The position numbers were made by a program, and so were the translations under genes. 64,000 nucleotides of DNA, taken from Trichobilharzia szidati. Its lineage: Eukaryota; Platyhelminthes; Trematoda; Strigeidida; Schistosomatidae. This document shows, one piece after another, positions 23,608-34,557 of the stretch. Position 1 is the stretch's first letter. The number at the start of each line of letters is the position of its first letter. The notes under the pieces are model-generated. The model made no database searches, was not told where the DNA came from, and saw nothing but the letters and a program-made list of their open reading frames with translations. The stretch spans positions 17,184,804-17,248,803 of the forward strand of contig OX235277.1 of NCBI GenBank assembly GCA_944472155.2. The letters are read 5' to 3'.

Positions 23608-24045
23608 ATACTGTAGTAAGTTAGCAGAAATGATGTTATCCGTAAAGGTGGAAAGTATATAAAATAAGCCATCACATATGAACATGAAAACCCTGAATCG
23701 CGGACAATGAGCAGCTGACATCTTAACATTTCCTGTGAACACGAAACACAGTCTCGACGTGCAATCAAATAAACTTCTGGAGTTGATCGACTTCACAAAA
23801 CGCTCTCAGTAGCAATAAGCATTACGTAGTTTAAGAAATACAGCGATGCATAGATTTACCCATTAAATTCAACATACAAATTGTTATGACTCAAGTCAAA
23901 TAGTTCACAACGGTAACCTCAGTAAAGCTTTTGATTCAAAGACGGAATAAGGATGAGTCTGTCTACTATCACTGGCCATCTATCTGATTATGAGGGGATG
24001 GCACGTGTAGTGAGGTTTAGACAGTTAGAAGTTGAGCATACTTAC

Positions 24046-24057
24046 GTTTAGATAAAC
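24046..24057 (-). CDS. Candidate 12-nt micro-exon
   Basis: Minus strand: acceptor TTCACTGCTTGCAG, exon GTTTATCTAAAC, donor GTAAGTATG; both borders are essentially consensus. Reads Leu-Ser-Lys in the common phase. Confidence 0.52.
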
Positions 24058-24758
24058 CTGCAAGCAGTGAATATATGACAGATTTTAAGCCACGTAATAA
24101 TACAATTATTGTAAAATTGTGTTGCTGCTGTCAGATTACGTACTATTTGGATAAATTTGCGTGAAAAGTGATAAAATGCACACCACAAATGTTTAGGGAC
24201 ATCGGAATGAGTATTTTTGTATTTAAAAATCCATGGCTTCACCTATCAATTATTTTGATAAACGTCAAATAACATGTGCTCAGTTGTTTCAACAGGCTAG
24301 GCTTGAATGATGGTTCCACTGCTATTAGGATGTTACCATCGAACTTACTCAAATCATCATTGTCAAAATTGACTCAAGCGAAAAGTATCCTAATCTAAAT
24401 CAATACATTTCTACAAATTTCGCATTATTATCATGGCCCAAAGATAACATGAAGATACAGTGGAATTTCGACCGAGTCTCTTCAGAAAGGTTCCAGAATT
24501 CTCATCTGAAAGTTTCGCATTAATTTGCTCTTTTTCTAATTATTGGTAGTTTTGCAATAGTTATTTGATTCCGAATACGTACCTCACTCATACAAAATCC
24601 ACAAAACTCATGTAATAATGTTCAATTTATAGACATTCAGTGTGAAACAGACGGAATTATCAAAGTATTTATGTACATATCATGAAATTGTTGTGATGTA
24701 TTCAAGAAATCATCTCAAACAAACAAAGGGAAATCCAAGATTTAAACATTTCACTTAC

Positions 24759-24779
24759 AATCATCAAGCTGTTCCCCTT
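24759..24779 (-). CDS. Candidate 21-nt micro-exon, type A, unit 1
   Basis: Minus strand: acceptor ATATTTACACAG, 21 bases starting AAGGGGAACAG, donor GTAAGTGAAA. Reads GEQLDD in the common phase. The copy in unit 2 (30891-30911) keeps both splice borders but differs at 7 of 21 exon positions, against roughly 6 of 60 in the intron just downstream. Confidence 0.65.
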
Positions 24780-24966
24780 CTGTGTAAATATTTGTACAAA
24801 AGAGTCTTTCGGTTACACTTTCGAAAGTAATATGATAAATTCAGTACTTATTGTGGTTTAGAGTTAAGAATCATTTTGAAGATATTCCATAAATAATTTA
24901 AATGACACATTAGGCTATCGAAGGACATTGTTTAAAGAAAATTTAATGAAATTAAAACAAGATTTT

Positions 24967-25005
24967 GAGCGAACAATTGTTTTCGATAACTTCTTCTTCA
25001 TGCTC
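24967..25005 (-). ncRNA. Hammerhead-like motif, PLE2 left end
   Basis: GAGC, ATGAAGA, A, GA..TC mini-stem, GAAA, AAC-AATT-GTT mini helix III, C, GCTC. GAGC/GCTC would be helix I. The first core base is A instead of C. Confidence 0.4.
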
Positions 25006-25493
25006 TACAGTTATAAATCCATGAATAACAGAGTACATATAGTCGATAATGGCAAATAAAAAAATAATATCAGAGACTGTATTGGGGTGCATGTGTAAGT
25101 TGTGATGATAGTCCATTAGTTAACATAGTCAATCAAGTGTGTATAGGGTATATAGTCAGAAAAAATATGATGGAGTGTGAATGAATAATTGAGTGATATA
25201 GTGCTGTTTTATAGTCAACAGAATACAAGTGTCATTGGGGTGAGTGAAATGCGATAACCACAAAATACATACAAACACACACTAACAAAGTGGACACTGA
25301 ATGAGAGGGCTGACCGATAATGTCCAATGACAAAATATAGAGGCTAAATTGTAATAAGATGTTACAGAATTAGTAGGCTTAGTATAAAATCACAAGGGTT
25401 GACAAAATTAAGGGTAACAATGAGGTGAAATAAACTGGGTGGAGAAATGGATAATAAAGACACTATATCACAAAATGATAATAATACGGAAAA

Positions 25494-27518
25494 CTATGAC
25501 CCTGGTGACCTTAAAGTGGGCCAGGTTAGACAGAGGGAGTGAATAAGTTTTCTCTGTACACATAAGTCTGGTCTTTCTCTATTAATCTCTAAAGCCTGAG
25601 CTATGGCTAGGGGGCGTAATCGTGTGCCTTTAGGGTGAGTGTTCGATACTCGATACACAATTACTAAATCATATAGAAAATCCCAATGCCAGTAATCTGA
25701 ATAGAAATCCAGCATCATCCATTGCAAAACACTTATTAATGTCAGGTCACTAAGTCAATATTAATGACTGTTTTACAATTATTTCACATGACTCTAATTC
25801 AAGGTTATTGAAGGTGATGGAAGCACTTTGGATTAATCACAAACAGCCTAAACTGTGTGTACAAAAATCAATAGACTTCAATCTTCGCCTACCTTGGACT
25901 ACTTGACCTATCTAAATATGATTGGTCATTAGTATGTACTTTTGTTTTTATTTAACTGAGTAATTGTCATGATCTTTATTTTATTATTGTTAACCATGTT
26001 AGTTGTAAAGCGGTTGTAAAGAAACTGCGAAATGACATCATCTCGCGAAATTTGTCTTCTTAATGCCTTATTCAAATTTATCAAAGGGACTAATTGTTTT
26101 AATTGCAAATAACTCATCTACTTTGATGCTGTGTTCGCTATCCACTAGATGAGCCAGAATTGCACTATTTAATGACTTGGTCGCTCTTTACCCAAGCCAG
26201 ACCGGATTATGTTCATGAGTGCGTAAAGATAAATTCCTTTAGGTACAACCTATATAACTAGCTCCACAGGTGCAGTTGAATTTACATACACACATTGATG
26301 TCGCCATTTTGGGTAATCTATCGTGAATGCACAGTGTCATTATCGGTTCGGTTGAGAAAGTGACATGCAGTTTTGCGGCACTGAAAGTTCTTTCAACTGT
26401 TGTCGTTAATCTACGGTTTAATATGTCGCTGGATATATCGCCTTTGAATTGTAAATTTAAGTAAAGCTTTTTCTTACATACTGTGCCTCGCCTAGTTTTG
26501 TGTGTAGTTTCATAGATATACTTCTTTACAAAGTTGATAAGATAGTCGTTTTGTGGCAAGGCGTTTGTGAGATTTTTTATTTCATCTTCAATGCAGTCGT
26601 CGGTACATATGCGTCTAATTCCACGACTAAGACAACGAATTAGGTTGCGCTTATATTGTACAGGTATGAAACTATGGAAGTGGGTGTATTGTCCATTCCA
26701 CGTCGCTTTTCTATAGATGTTACGCTTTAAGGTACCGTCTGTTCTCTTTGTAAGAAGAACATCCAGAAATTGAATACTACCTTGGAGTTCCTCTTCACAA
26801 GTGAATTCAATAGCTGGGTGTACCTTATTGAGAATTTGGAGCAGGTGTTGTCTATTCAAATTATTGTTACAAATGATGAAGGACCATTTTCCAATTTAGA
26901 TAGAAATATGTCAGCTAATAAGGAACCAAGAGAAGAACCCATAGCAACACCATCTATTTGGCGGTAATACTTCTTATTAAATACAAATTGAACGTTCATA
27001 GCGCATTTTAGTAGTAATTCTTTCAATTTTCCTGGTGTGATTCCAACTTCTATTTTCTTTTCTACGAGTTGCTCACATATGTGGTCGCCAGTTTCTACAA
27101 GGTGGACGTTGGTAAATAGTTATGTTACGTCCAGCGATAACATGGTTTTGTCTGCTAAGTTCATGTCTTTAATGTTTTCAACAAAGTCAAAGACATCTTT
27201 TACACTATATTTAACCAACTGGCGATGTAGCAGTTCTAACAGATGAACTAACCATTTGGCAGTTAAATGGAAGGGCGAGTTCGACATTTCCAGGATTGGT
27301 CGTAGAGAAATTCCCTGCTTATGCACCTTAGGTAAGCCATAAGTTCTGGGTGTATGAGTTCCGGTGGGCTTAATAGCGTCGAATATGGAACTATCAGTTA
27401 GATTTTCATTTTGTAAAGACTTCAAAGTTTTGACGAACTGGCGTTCTGTTGCTTCTTTCGAATGTTTGCTGTTACCTAACTTTTGAAACTTGCAACGATC
27501 ATTCACAAGGGTGTTCAT
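25494..27518 (-). pseudogene. PLE2 reverse transcriptase / GIY-YIG protein, decayed
   Basis: Three frames in order. 27518-27120: fingers region with RTYGLPKVHKQGISLRPIL and motif A start LSLDVT. 27122-26870, shifted: YLFTNV, then RQIDGVAMGSSLGSLLADI (motif B). 26859-26239: FLDVLLTKR, RNIYRKATWNGQ and the GIY-YIG start CKFNCTCGASYIGCT, ending in a stop. Beyond it, with more shifts, HEHNPVWLG, ALRRQISRDD and PDLCVQRKLIHSLCLTWP (25494-25660) complete the C-terminus. The YVDD catalytic loop is missing: motif B is followed almost at once by the thumb region near 26870, so about 30 codons were lost. At least two frameshifts and one stop; not functional. Confidence 0.85.
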
Positions 27519-27601
27519 CTTATCAATATAGTCGCATTTGTTTAAAATTACTGTACCTGATTCCTTGTCCGGTTTCGTGGATTTATGGATTTATAACTGT
27601 A

Positions 27602-27640
27602 GAGCCTGAAGAAGAAGTTATCGAAAACAATTGTTTGCTT
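27602..27640 (+). ncRNA. Hammerhead-like motif, PLE2 right end
   Basis: GAGC, CTGAAGA (fits CUGANGA), A, weak GA..TC stem II, GAAA, AAC-AATT-GTT, T, GCTT. GAGC/GCTT forms helix I with one wobble. The core is intact, unlike the partner at 24967, but stem II is only 2 bp. Confidence 0.42.
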
Positions 27641-27885
27641 AAAATCTTGTTTAAAATCTAATGAAATGATTTTTCATGACATAATTATAATCAAAACCTG
27701 ATTTGACAGTGTGTAATGCATTGAAATGAAACAATTGCATGTCTCTTGTTTACAGCAGATATACGTCTCAGAAACAAGCACAACTTTGTTACGATTAACT
27801 TGCATGACACTAGAACTACAGCATGCCATGAAAGGTAATAAACACATGCAAGTCAGAACTGAATAATTTAATCATCATCACTTAC

Positions 27886-27903
27886 TTCTGTCAAATTTGG
27901 CAT
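27886..27903 (-). CDS. Candidate 18-nt micro-exon, unit 1
   Basis: Minus strand: acceptor AAAAATAATCAAG, exon ATGCCAAATTTGACAGAA, donor GTAAGTGATG. Reads AKFDR in the common phase. Paralogues at 31310-31327 and 31884-31901 keep length and donor but read AELDK and AENDK. Confidence 0.62.
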
Positions 27904-28286
27904 CTTGATTATTTTTGGAAGACAGGAATTGTTGTGAAAAAATCGTTTTATCGATAATAAACACAATGGACAAAGAAGCAAAATTCAAAGTTATCAAAAG
28001 TTATCAAAGTTATCGAAACAGAATTCATCCATATTATTATGGACTGTTTGCGAAAATTCTAACGCTTACTGAATGATAATGCATCTCTCATTGTGTTTCG
28101 GATCAGCCTTGCAAATGTGACTTGCTGTATTTCAGCTACTTAGCATACTATCATCTTAGAGTAGTCTCGACTCAGTTTATGTTCATTTTGCATAACAGAC
28201 TAACTGAATCACCGAATGACTAATAATTATCGCACAACAACTATAAATATTCGCTTGATTATACTTATAAAATTTTGAATGCTAAC

Positions 28287-28292
28287 TTGTAT
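28287..28292 (-). pseudogene. 6-nt micro-exon copy with damaged donor, unit 1
   Basis: Acceptor ATATTCGACAG and ATACAA as in 31705 and 32279, but the donor reads GTTAGC instead of GTAAGT. Confidence 0.4.
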
Positions 28293-28997
28293 CTGTCGAA
28301 TATCCAATTAACCTCCATTAATCAGTCATCGACGTTTATATACAGAGTATTTCTTTGAAAAATATAGTCGTGGTTAGATTTGTATGAGACCAATTATCCT
28401 TTCGCACACTATCCAATTTCTTCTGCACTACAAGCTATAATTCGCAATCGTCAACAATTTCCGACAAGGTTTATATTCGAAATCAGCATTTCTACATCTC
28501 TCTGTTCATGCATTCTTTCTCATTTCATCCATTAAACAAAGGTTTCTTTGACGAAATTTTCACGTTTTATCGTAAGACTCTGTATTTGATATTGTATATT
28601 TCAAGAGACGTCAGGCGCATATTGATTTCTTTCTAAGTGATTCACGTGACTTTCTGTTCTAAATAAGGTCCATGTTGCTCAATTCACTGTGAATCATAAG
28701 TAGTTGATAGGTGGATTATTTGAATACTCTAAATCTGAATCAAGCTCTTTATGCATTAATATCAGTAAAAAGTTTGAGCATTGTGGATTAGATCAAATAA
28801 AGTATAATTATATTTCAATAGTTTACACACAATGATAAGTTTTGTTATTGGTAATATTTCGAGCAAAATTACTGCCCGTGTTCACACCACTGTTGAAATT
28901 GTTTGATTCACACATTTATGATTTGTACTCATATGTATAGTTCATTATTTTTGCTCATTCATGTTTTTTTTGTATTTGAGTTATATTCCACGTTCAT

Positions 28998-29702
28998 TCA
29001 TGTTTTTGTATTCAGAATTATATTCCAAGTTGTTGCTAGCTGTACTGAGTCACCCTTGTTATACGTATCCGGTGTGACTTTAATGAATATCGATTCTGTT
29101 ATAAGTCTTTCTTTCCATTTGTTCATGTTAGTTTTTAGAATACACACATTGTCCCAATCGATATTGTGGTTTTTGTCCCATGCATGTGCAGCTATCCATG
29201 AATTTTTTTCAAGATTTTTGTAGGCTTGTGTTCCTGTTGGTTGACCTTTGGTTAGGCGTTTATGTTCATTCACTCTTATTTTGAGTGATCTGGACGTTTG
29301 CCCCACATATTTAGTCGGACAGTCAGCACACGATATTTTGTAAATCAAGTTGTTTTTATCCATCATTTTTATGGGATCTTTCAGTTGATTTATTTTATTT
29401 TTGATTAGATTTGTCGGTTTAAAAGTTGTGTGAATGCCAATATTTTTGAGGTTTCTTTGAATTGCCTCTGATGTACCATTTTTATATGGTATTGTGACTG
29501 TTTTTTTGCATTCTTCCATCTTGTTTTTCTCCGGTTTTACCCTCTTTTTTATCTTTTTTATATTATCTTTTATAAATTCTTTTGGGTAGTTGTTTTCGAG
29601 TAACATCTTGAATGGGACGTTTATTTCTTTATACTGGTCCTCTGGCGTTGTTGAAAGTCTACGTATTCTATCTGCAAGACCTTGTATTAATCCTCGTTTC
29701 AC
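28998..29702 (-). pseudogene. PLE3 GIY-YIG endonuclease domain
   Basis: 234 codons, reading LTVKRGLIQGLADRIRRLS at its start (one frame back), a basic linker KKIKKRVKPEKNK, then LIYKISCADCPTKYVGQTSR and LKIRVNEHK, an intact GIY-YIG signature with the YVGQT glycine, the catalytic-type Arg and EH. Ends with ITESIFIKVTPDTY and NIILNTKT. It would nick target DNA to prime reverse transcription. Joined to the upstream reverse transcriptase but out of frame by one base. Confidence 0.87.
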
Positions 29703-30328
29703 CGTGAGTGGATGAGCTGAGTGATAATCGAGGAATCTTCCAGAATGTGTGGTTTTCTATATAGCGTCGTTTTAATGCTGCCATCTGTTATTCTTTGTAT
29801 TTTGCAATCTAACATAGGCAGTTCCCCAATTTCATTCTCTGCTTCCATAGTGAATTTTATTGAGTCGACATGGCTGTTTATGTGTGAGAAGAGTTTCTCA
29901 ATATCGTTTTTTTTCACTATTACTAGTGTGTCGTCTACATATCTCCACCAACATTTCAGTGATGACCTGAATGGTTTAAGGGCATTCTCTTCCCAATAAT
30001 CCATGAATATGTCAGCTATTATGGGTGAGATAGGCGATCCCATGGCTACTCCTTCATTTTGTTGGTATATTTTCTCTTCGAATGTGAAATATGTTGTTGT
30101 CAGACAGAATTCCACTCCTTTTATTATCTCTTCTACGGATAACTGTGTTCTATCTTTTAGGCCATTATCTTCTTTTAGTTTCTCTTTCAGTGCATTCATG
30201 GCCATTTGAATGGGTATTTTCGTATAGAGACTGTTTATATCAAAGCTGACTAGTATTTCATCTTCCTCTATTTTAGTGGTTTTTAGTGGCTTCATTATTT
30301 GATTAATTTGATGACGCGCTCCTTTCAA
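29699..30328 (-). pseudogene. PLE3 reverse transcriptase palm domain
   Basis: 209 codons: motif A VSFDINSLYTKIPI, motif B QNEGVAMGSPISPIIADIF, motif C WRYVDDTLVIV, then PMLDCKIQR and TTLYRKP. Both catalytic aspartate motifs are intact. After RKP the frame changes to HILEDSS; the expected THSGRFLDYHSAHPLTVKRG lies in the next frame, so one base is missing near 29750. N-terminal fingers are absent, so it is not a working protein. Confidence 0.87.
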
Positions 30329-30890
30329 GTTGAGTAATGCATGAAGTGTACCAGCGTCTGATACGAATCATTTTAGTAAAGTTGAATGGGAGAGTCGAAT
30401 ACTTCAGCTATATTTTCAAGAATTCCATTCGAGAGAACAATCAGTTACGTAATAAAAATTTTAAACGCAAGAAAATGATTTACAGATAATAGAACCACAC
30501 GATTTACACTAACGCATAACATTGTTACTACATTAAAACCGTGCTTAGAAATGTGTGATCTAACTTGACATAATTTAACAAGTTATCGTCTTCAGATTCT
30601 GTCAATATATCATAAATTCGCATGAGCTTCACTGAAGAAATGCAAGACTGTTTATGTGCATTGATGTTTGTACATACATTAGGAGACAATAGTTATTTGA
30701 ATCCGAATACGTACCACATTCACAAAAAATCCGCAAAACTCATGTACTAATGTTTAATTTACTGACGTTCAATATGAAACAGACAGAATTATCAGGGAAT
30801 TTATGAATACATCACGAAATTTTTGCGATGAATTCAAGAAATCATCTCAAACAAACAAAGGGAAATCAAAGATCTAAACGTTATACTTAC

Positions 30891-30911
30891 ATGCAATAAG
30901 CTCTTCTACTT
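30891..30911 (-). CDS. Candidate 21-nt micro-exon, type A, unit 2
   Basis: Minus strand: acceptor ATATTTACACAG, 21 bases starting AAGTAGAAGAG, donor GTAAGTATAAC. Reads VEELIA in the common phase (phase 0 would stop). Paralogue of 24759-24779. Confidence 0.65.
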
Positions 30912-31069
30912 CTGTGTAAATATTTGTATAAAAAAATTTTTCAGTTGCACTTTCAAAAGTAATATGATAAATTCAGTACTTATTGTAGTTAAGAGTTAAG
31001 AATCGTTTTGAAGATATTCCATAAATAATTTAAGTTACACATTAGGCTGACGAAGAACATTGTTTAAAG

Positions 31070-31084
31070 AAAATCTGAAGAAAT
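31070..31084. other. Empty target site of PLE2
   Basis: AAAATCTGAAGAAAT joins the left and right flanks that PLE2 separates in unit 1: CATTGTTTAAAGAAAAT on the left and TTTTTCATGA on the right are present in both. Confidence 0.9.
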
Positions 31085-31309
31085 TATTTTTCATGAGATA
31101 AATATAATCAAAACCAGATTTGAAGGCATGTCACGCATTGAAATGAAACAATTGTGTGTCTATAGTTCACTGTAGATATGCGTCTCAGAAACGCATAACT
31201 CTTCTACGATAAACTTGCATAACACTAGAATTCAGGTATGCTATCATTATTATTTTACGGTAATAAAACATGCAAGTCAGAAATGAATCATTTAATCACC
31301 AACACTTAC

Positions 31310-31327
31310 TTTTGTCGAGTTCGGCCT
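31310..31327 (-). CDS. Candidate 18-nt micro-exon, unit 2 copy a
   Basis: Minus strand: acceptor ATATAATCCAG, exon AGGCCGAACTCGACAAAA, donor GTAAGTGTTGG. Reads AELDK. Differs from copy b at two adjacent bases that change Leu to Asn. Confidence 0.65.
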
Positions 31328-31704
31328 CTGGATTATATTTGTAGGATTGGAAATGTGGATAAAAACCGTTTTATCAATGCTTCACACAATAGGCTGTATG
31401 CTACATTCAAAGTTATCAGGAGAACATCAGAACAGAATTCATCCGAATTATTCTGGAGTGTTTGTGAAAATTCTAACGCTTACTGAATGATATATGCATT
31501 TCTCACTGTGTTTCCGCCAAGCCTTGACAATGTGGTTTGCTTCAGTTTGGCAGCTTAGCATACTATCATCCTCATAGAGTAGTCTCAACTCAGTTTATAT
31601 TCATTTTGCATAACAGACTAACTGCATCACCGAATGAGTAACAATTATCGCACAAGAATTATAAATAATCGCTTGATTATACTTGTAAAATTTTGAATAC
31701 TTAC

Positions 31705-31710
31705 TGTGAT
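31705..31710 (-). CDS. Candidate 6-nt micro-exon, unit 2 copy a
   Basis: Minus strand: acceptor CAATATTCGACAG, exon ATCACA, donor GTAAGTATT. Three of six bases differ from copy b while the flanks are almost unchanged. Confidence 0.52.
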
Positions 31711-31883
31711 CTGTCGAATATTGAATTAACTTGCATAAATCAATTGCCGACGTTTATATAAATAGAGTATTGCTCTTCTACGATCAACTTGCATGACACT
31801 AGAACTCAGGTATGCTATCAGTATTATTTTACGGTAATAAAACATGCAAGTCAGAAATGAATCATTTAATCACCAACACTTAC

Positions 31884-31901
31884 TTTTGTCGTTTTCGGCC
31901 T
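31884..31901 (-). CDS. Candidate 18-nt micro-exon, unit 2 copy b
   Basis: Minus strand: acceptor ATATAATCCAG, exon AGGCCGAAAACGACAAAA, donor GTAAGTGTTGG. Reads AENDK. Confidence 0.65.
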
Positions 31902-32278
31902 CTGGATTATATTTGTAGGATTGGAAATGTGGATAAAAACCGTTTTATCAATGCTTCACACAATAGGCTGTATGCTACATTCAAAGTTATCAGGAGAACA
32001 TCAGAACAGAATTCATCCGAATTATTCTGGTGTGTTTGTGAAAATTCTAGCGCTCACTGAATGATATATGCATTTCTCACTGTGTTTCAGTCAAGCCTTG
32101 AAAATGTGGTTTGCTTCAGTTTGGCAGCTTAGCATACTATCATCCTCATAGAGTAGTCTCAACTCAGTTTATATTCATTTTGCATAACAGACTAACTGCA
32201 TCACCGAATGAGTAACAATTATCGCACAAGAATTATAAATAATCGCTTGATTATACTGATAAAATTTTGAATACTTAC

Positions 32279-32284
32279 TTGAAT
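32279..32284 (-). CDS. Candidate 6-nt micro-exon, unit 2 copy b
   Basis: Minus strand: acceptor CAATATTCGACAG, exon ATTCAA, donor GTAAGTATT. Confidence 0.52.
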
Positions 32285-33136
32285 CTGTCGAATATTGAAT
32301 TAACTTTCAATAATCAGTCGTATTTCTTTGAAAAAAGTAGTCGCGGTTAGATTTGTACGAGAGCGATTGTCTTCTCATACACTATCCACTTTCTTTTACA
32401 CTACATGCTATAATTCGTCATAGCCAACAGTTTTTGACAAGGCTTATATTCAAAATCAGCATTTCTACATCTCTCTGTTCAGGCATTCTTTCTCATTTGA
32501 CCCATTAAACAAATGTTTCTTTGACGAAATTTTCACGTTTTGTTGTACGAATCTAAATTTGATATTGTATATTTCAAGTAACATCAGGCCTATCGTGATT
32601 TATCTCTGTGTGATTCACTTGACTTTCTGTTCTATATGGAGTCCGTGTTGCTCACTTCACTGTGATTCATAAGTAGTTGATAGGCGGATTATTTGAATAT
32701 CCCAAATCTGAACCAAGGTCATTTTGCATTATTTGATTAATTTGATGACGCGCTCCTTTCAAGTTGAGTAATGACATGAGGTGTACCAGCGTCTGATGCG
32801 AATCATTTAAGTAAAGTTGAAAGGGAGAGTCAAATACTTCAGTTATATTTTCAAGAATTCCATTGGACGTTTGAGACAACATTCATTTACGTAATAAAAT
32901 ATTGAAACGCGAAAAAATGGTTTATAGATAATAGAACCACACGATTTACACTAACGTTTATTTTATATGAACATTGTAACCATATTGAAATCGTGCTTAA
33001 AAATGCGTGATATAGCTTGACATAATCTAACAAGTTATGGTCTACAGATTCTGTCAATATATTCTGAATTCGCATGAGATTTACTGAAGAAATGCAAAAC
33101 TGTTTGTGTGCATTGATGTTTGTACATACATTAGAA

Positions 33137-34557
33137 AACATTGACACACATCTGACTACCATATTCTACCAATGTTACTTTCTCATTAAATATATTTTGC
33201 GATTAAGCAAGGCAATATTTGCGGATATTGACAAATGCAATGATCTCCATCACTCATATCTGAATGAGTTTGGTACACTGAACATATTTATACAATTCTA
33301 TCTGTTAGAATTGTTTCAATAATTTAGTAATTCCTACTGTGACATCGTGAACATAATATTCAGCTAAGAGAATCATATCAAAGAATTTATTATCAAGCTC
33401 TACAATCGTATATATATTATATTTTTAGAAGAAATTCTATCCGGTGAGGGAATCGATTCTAAGGTGTGAATACACGAAATGATGATCGTATGGAATGCAA
33501 TCAAACTAATTGTGATTAAAACAATAAGTAAGTGTTTAGTGGCTTGTATGTATGAAGACTATGACCACTGCTAGATAGTGATGAAATCCCTACAGTTATT
33601 ATTGTCATTCCGTCAAAGTTTTTCTACCTCCACACAACAAACCAATCCTCAACTGAACAACACGTTATACGATTGATTATAGTCCATATAAGGGCATAGG
33701 TGACTCAAATGAAAAAAAATCAGCAGTCTGCATCAGTAATAATTCTAAACAGTGATACACAAAAGCCTTCACATTGTCTATTCTTCTCCAGCTAGCTTAA
33801 AGGCTGAAACACAGGTCCGCACATCAAAAGTGAAATAATAGGGCAGAGGCATGAATTAACCAAACCATAGGAACTCTGATTTCAATGATTAGCAAACCAA
33901 TGCATTATACAATAGACACATAATGCTTAGCTATCGCCTACAAATCACTTTATTATAATTATTGATATTCTTGATGTTGTTATTGTTTATTCATCAAATC
34001 ATTTTCAATGATGCTGATTTTTAATTCATGACATGAACATTTAGATGTATGTTGCATTGCTTCATCGTGCTGAGTGTGAAAACAAAATGCCGAATAGTTG
34101 AAAGAGAATCACGCTGTTTACAGGAATATATTACACCACTGAGACATTGAAAGAACACAATCTTGTATTGAAACTTCAATAACAAAAATAAAAATTATCA
34201 TAGCAACAATGAATTCTGTAAACTGAATTCACACATTGTTGTTGTTTACAACCATGCTTCTCAAGCTAAAAATTTTATTTTGGTCTATTGTGCATACAAA
34301 AAAGCAAAAGAAAATAGGTAATTTGGCTGCCAGTGAGAAAAATAGAAGCATGAATACTAAACCTAATCTCTACATATATTTACTGAACATAGTGACATAG
34401 CGAAGTCAAATTTAGAACGAAGCTAAGAGTTCGTCAAAATAAAATGGTACGCCCAACATGGAGTAAACTAAAATCAATATATATATAAATATTACATAAA
34501 ATAAATGAAAAAGTAAATTGAACTGTTAACGAAAAAAACGTGGTAAATAACCATCAC
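33137..34557. other. No supported gene; contains one copy of the palindrome-arm repeat
   Basis: 33985-34260 matches 52630-52910 in the same orientation and 51750-52015 inverted (for instance TTGAAAGAACACAATCTTGT, and CATTGCTTCATCGTG). The rest is AT-rich sequence without a recognisable feature. Confidence 0.55.

Larger units (their letters stand above)
24953..27652 (-). mobile_element. PLE2: Penelope-like element with exact ends and 15-bp target duplication
   Basis: AAAAT(T/C)TAATGAAAT lies on both sides (24938-24952 and 27653-27667). Unit 2 of the surrounding duplication has the same flanks joined with no insert (31070-31084), an empty site. The 2.7-kb element has inverted ends of about 85 bp (24953-25030 against 27585-27652), each with a hammerhead-like motif, and a minus-strand coding region. 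A plus-strand piece of PLE C-terminus (25817-25910, reading KQPKLCVQK) is embedded, so part of the element is a second, inverted copy. Confidence 0.92.
28765..30328 (-). mobile_element. PLE3: Penelope-like element, 5'-truncated, best-preserved coding region
   Basis: The 3' end (28765 onward) is fixed by the matching fragment at 3565-3880. The coding region covers reverse transcriptase motifs A to C and the complete GIY-YIG domain with one frameshift. The 5' part of the reverse transcriptase is absent: the recognisable protein starts at KGARHQINQIM near 30328. Unit 2 of the duplication holds only the last 50 or so bases of this 5' side (32724 onward), so the element was present before or during the duplication and most of it is missing there. 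Confidence 0.85.
24555..30686. repeat. Tandem duplication R1, unit 1 (interrupted by PLE2 and PLE3)
   Basis: Starts CAATAGTTATTTGA and ends at the same sequence in unit 2. Without PLE2 (2.7 kb) and the extra part of PLE3 (about 1.5 kb) it is about 1.9 kb and collinear with unit 2 (30687-33136). It holds one copy each of the 21-, 18- and 6-nt candidate exons. Confidence 0.88.
31199..32346. repeat. 574-bp tandem duplication duplicating an 18-nt and a 6-nt exon
   Basis: 31199-31772 and 31773-32346 align at a constant offset of 574 with about 17 differences before the last 30 bases. Five of these fall in the 24 bases of the two candidate micro-exons. Confidence 0.92.
30687..33136. repeat. Tandem duplication R1, unit 2
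   Basis: Collinear with unit 1 from CAATAGTTATTTGA (30687) to TACATACATTAGA (33136). It lacks PLE2 (empty site 31070-31084), has only a short 5' remnant of PLE3 (32724-32765), and contains an internal 574-bp tandem duplication. Confidence 0.88.

Noticed and set aside
31238..32060. Two similar 82-codon plus-strand frames (MLSLLFYGNKTCKSEMN...)
   Set aside because: They are the 574-bp tandem duplication read on the plus strand; unit 1 does not keep the frame, and the minus strand carries the splice-bordered exons.
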